27,932 nt of DNA from a virus. A model generated the notes under the pieces. That model saw only the letters and a program-made list of their open reading frames with translations, was not told where the DNA came from and did not search any database. Both the position numbers and the translations under genes were made by a program. Position 1 is the stretch's first letter. Every line of letters starts with the position of its first letter. Below are positions 27,835 to 27,932 of the stretch, in pieces. The stretch spans positions 1-27,932 of the IMG/VR virus record IMGVR_UViG_3300030339_000196; one strand, given 5' to 3'.

Positions 27835-27932
27835 TTAAATTTTTATTTTATTTTTTAAATTATCGCCTATTCTTTCAATAAGGTTTTTCAAATTAGTTTG
27901 TGTATCTTCATATATATTATCAAAAATTTTAA
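27835..27932 (-). CDS. 3' end of an upstream minus-strand gene (partial)
   Basis: On the minus strand the window edge leads into an open frame of 31 codons (KIFDNIYEDTQTNLKNLIER, then GDNLKNKIKI) that ends at TAA two bases before the gp6-like ATG. It is helical. The close spacing fits the next baseplate or tail gene of the same late operon. The rest lies outside the window. Confidence 0.6.
   Translation of the reverse strand, partial: KIFDNIYEDTQTNLKNLIERIGDNLKNKIKI

Noticed and set aside
1-27932. CRISPR array
   Set aside because: No regularly spaced repeats were seen; the only direct repeats are the 80-bp tandem pair and short repeats in the lipoprotein gene.

Overview
The window is a piece of a very AT-rich, tailed, T4-like (myovirus-type) phage genome that most likely infects a member of the Bacteroidota. 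Virion genes place it: a T4 gp17-like large terminase, a gp25-like baseplate wedge protein and a gp6/J-like baseplate protein, with a probable sliding clamp nearby. The host guess rests on recurrent TAnnTTTG promoter boxes, some with an upstream TTTG about 19-20 nt away, on the near absence of Shine-Dalgarno sequences, and on a small protein resembling the Bacteroidota histone H1-like (Hc1) family. The density of small unknown genes, homing endonucleases and tRNAs suggests a large phage genome.

Layout. Positions 1-506 hold a tRNA fragment, tRNA-Lys(TTT) and tRNA-Lys(CTT). Positions 524-4626 hold a small minus-strand gene, an RNA ligase coupled to an ATP-grasp protein, an unknown gene, a Tyr/Asn-rich lipoprotein, the Hc1-like protein and a HAD protein of the RNA-repair type with a frameshift. 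Positions 4697-6636 are a convergent restriction enzyme / adenine methyltransferase pair. Positions 6663-9175 hold two divergent ribbon-helix-helix genes, a macro-domain-like protein, methylglyoxal synthase and a DEDD exonuclease. Positions 9235-13483 hold two GIY-YIG homing endonucleases, a truncated and a complete KptA (tRNA 2'-phosphotransferase), and two paralogous small membrane proteins. Positions 13521-13762 fit a compact bacterial RNase P RNA with its own promoter. Positions 13817-17427 are small unknown genes plus a Pth2-like protein. Positions 17433-17951 are a second tRNA cluster with two amber-suppressor (CTA anticodon) tRNAs and three irregular tRNA-like genes. From 18708 onward most genes are on the minus strand: unknown, clamp, and then the split terminase and baseplate genes.

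Two systems stand out. First, an RNA-centred set: RNase P RNA, tRNAs, suppressor tRNAs, RNA ligase, KptA, HAD, macro-domain and peptidyl-tRNA hydrolase-like proteins. Together they could make, mature, repair and recycle phage tRNAs, and could allow reading of UAG. Second, the terminase is encoded as two separate genes. Each ends or begins with half of an intein inserted in the Walker A motif, and a Vsr-like homing endonuclease and an unknown gene lie between them. A working large terminase would need protein trans-splicing.

Two coding sequences (HAD; the gene at 15258) show frameshifts at A-runs and several tRNAs carry small insertions. These may be biology or residual sequence errors, and the read data should settle which.
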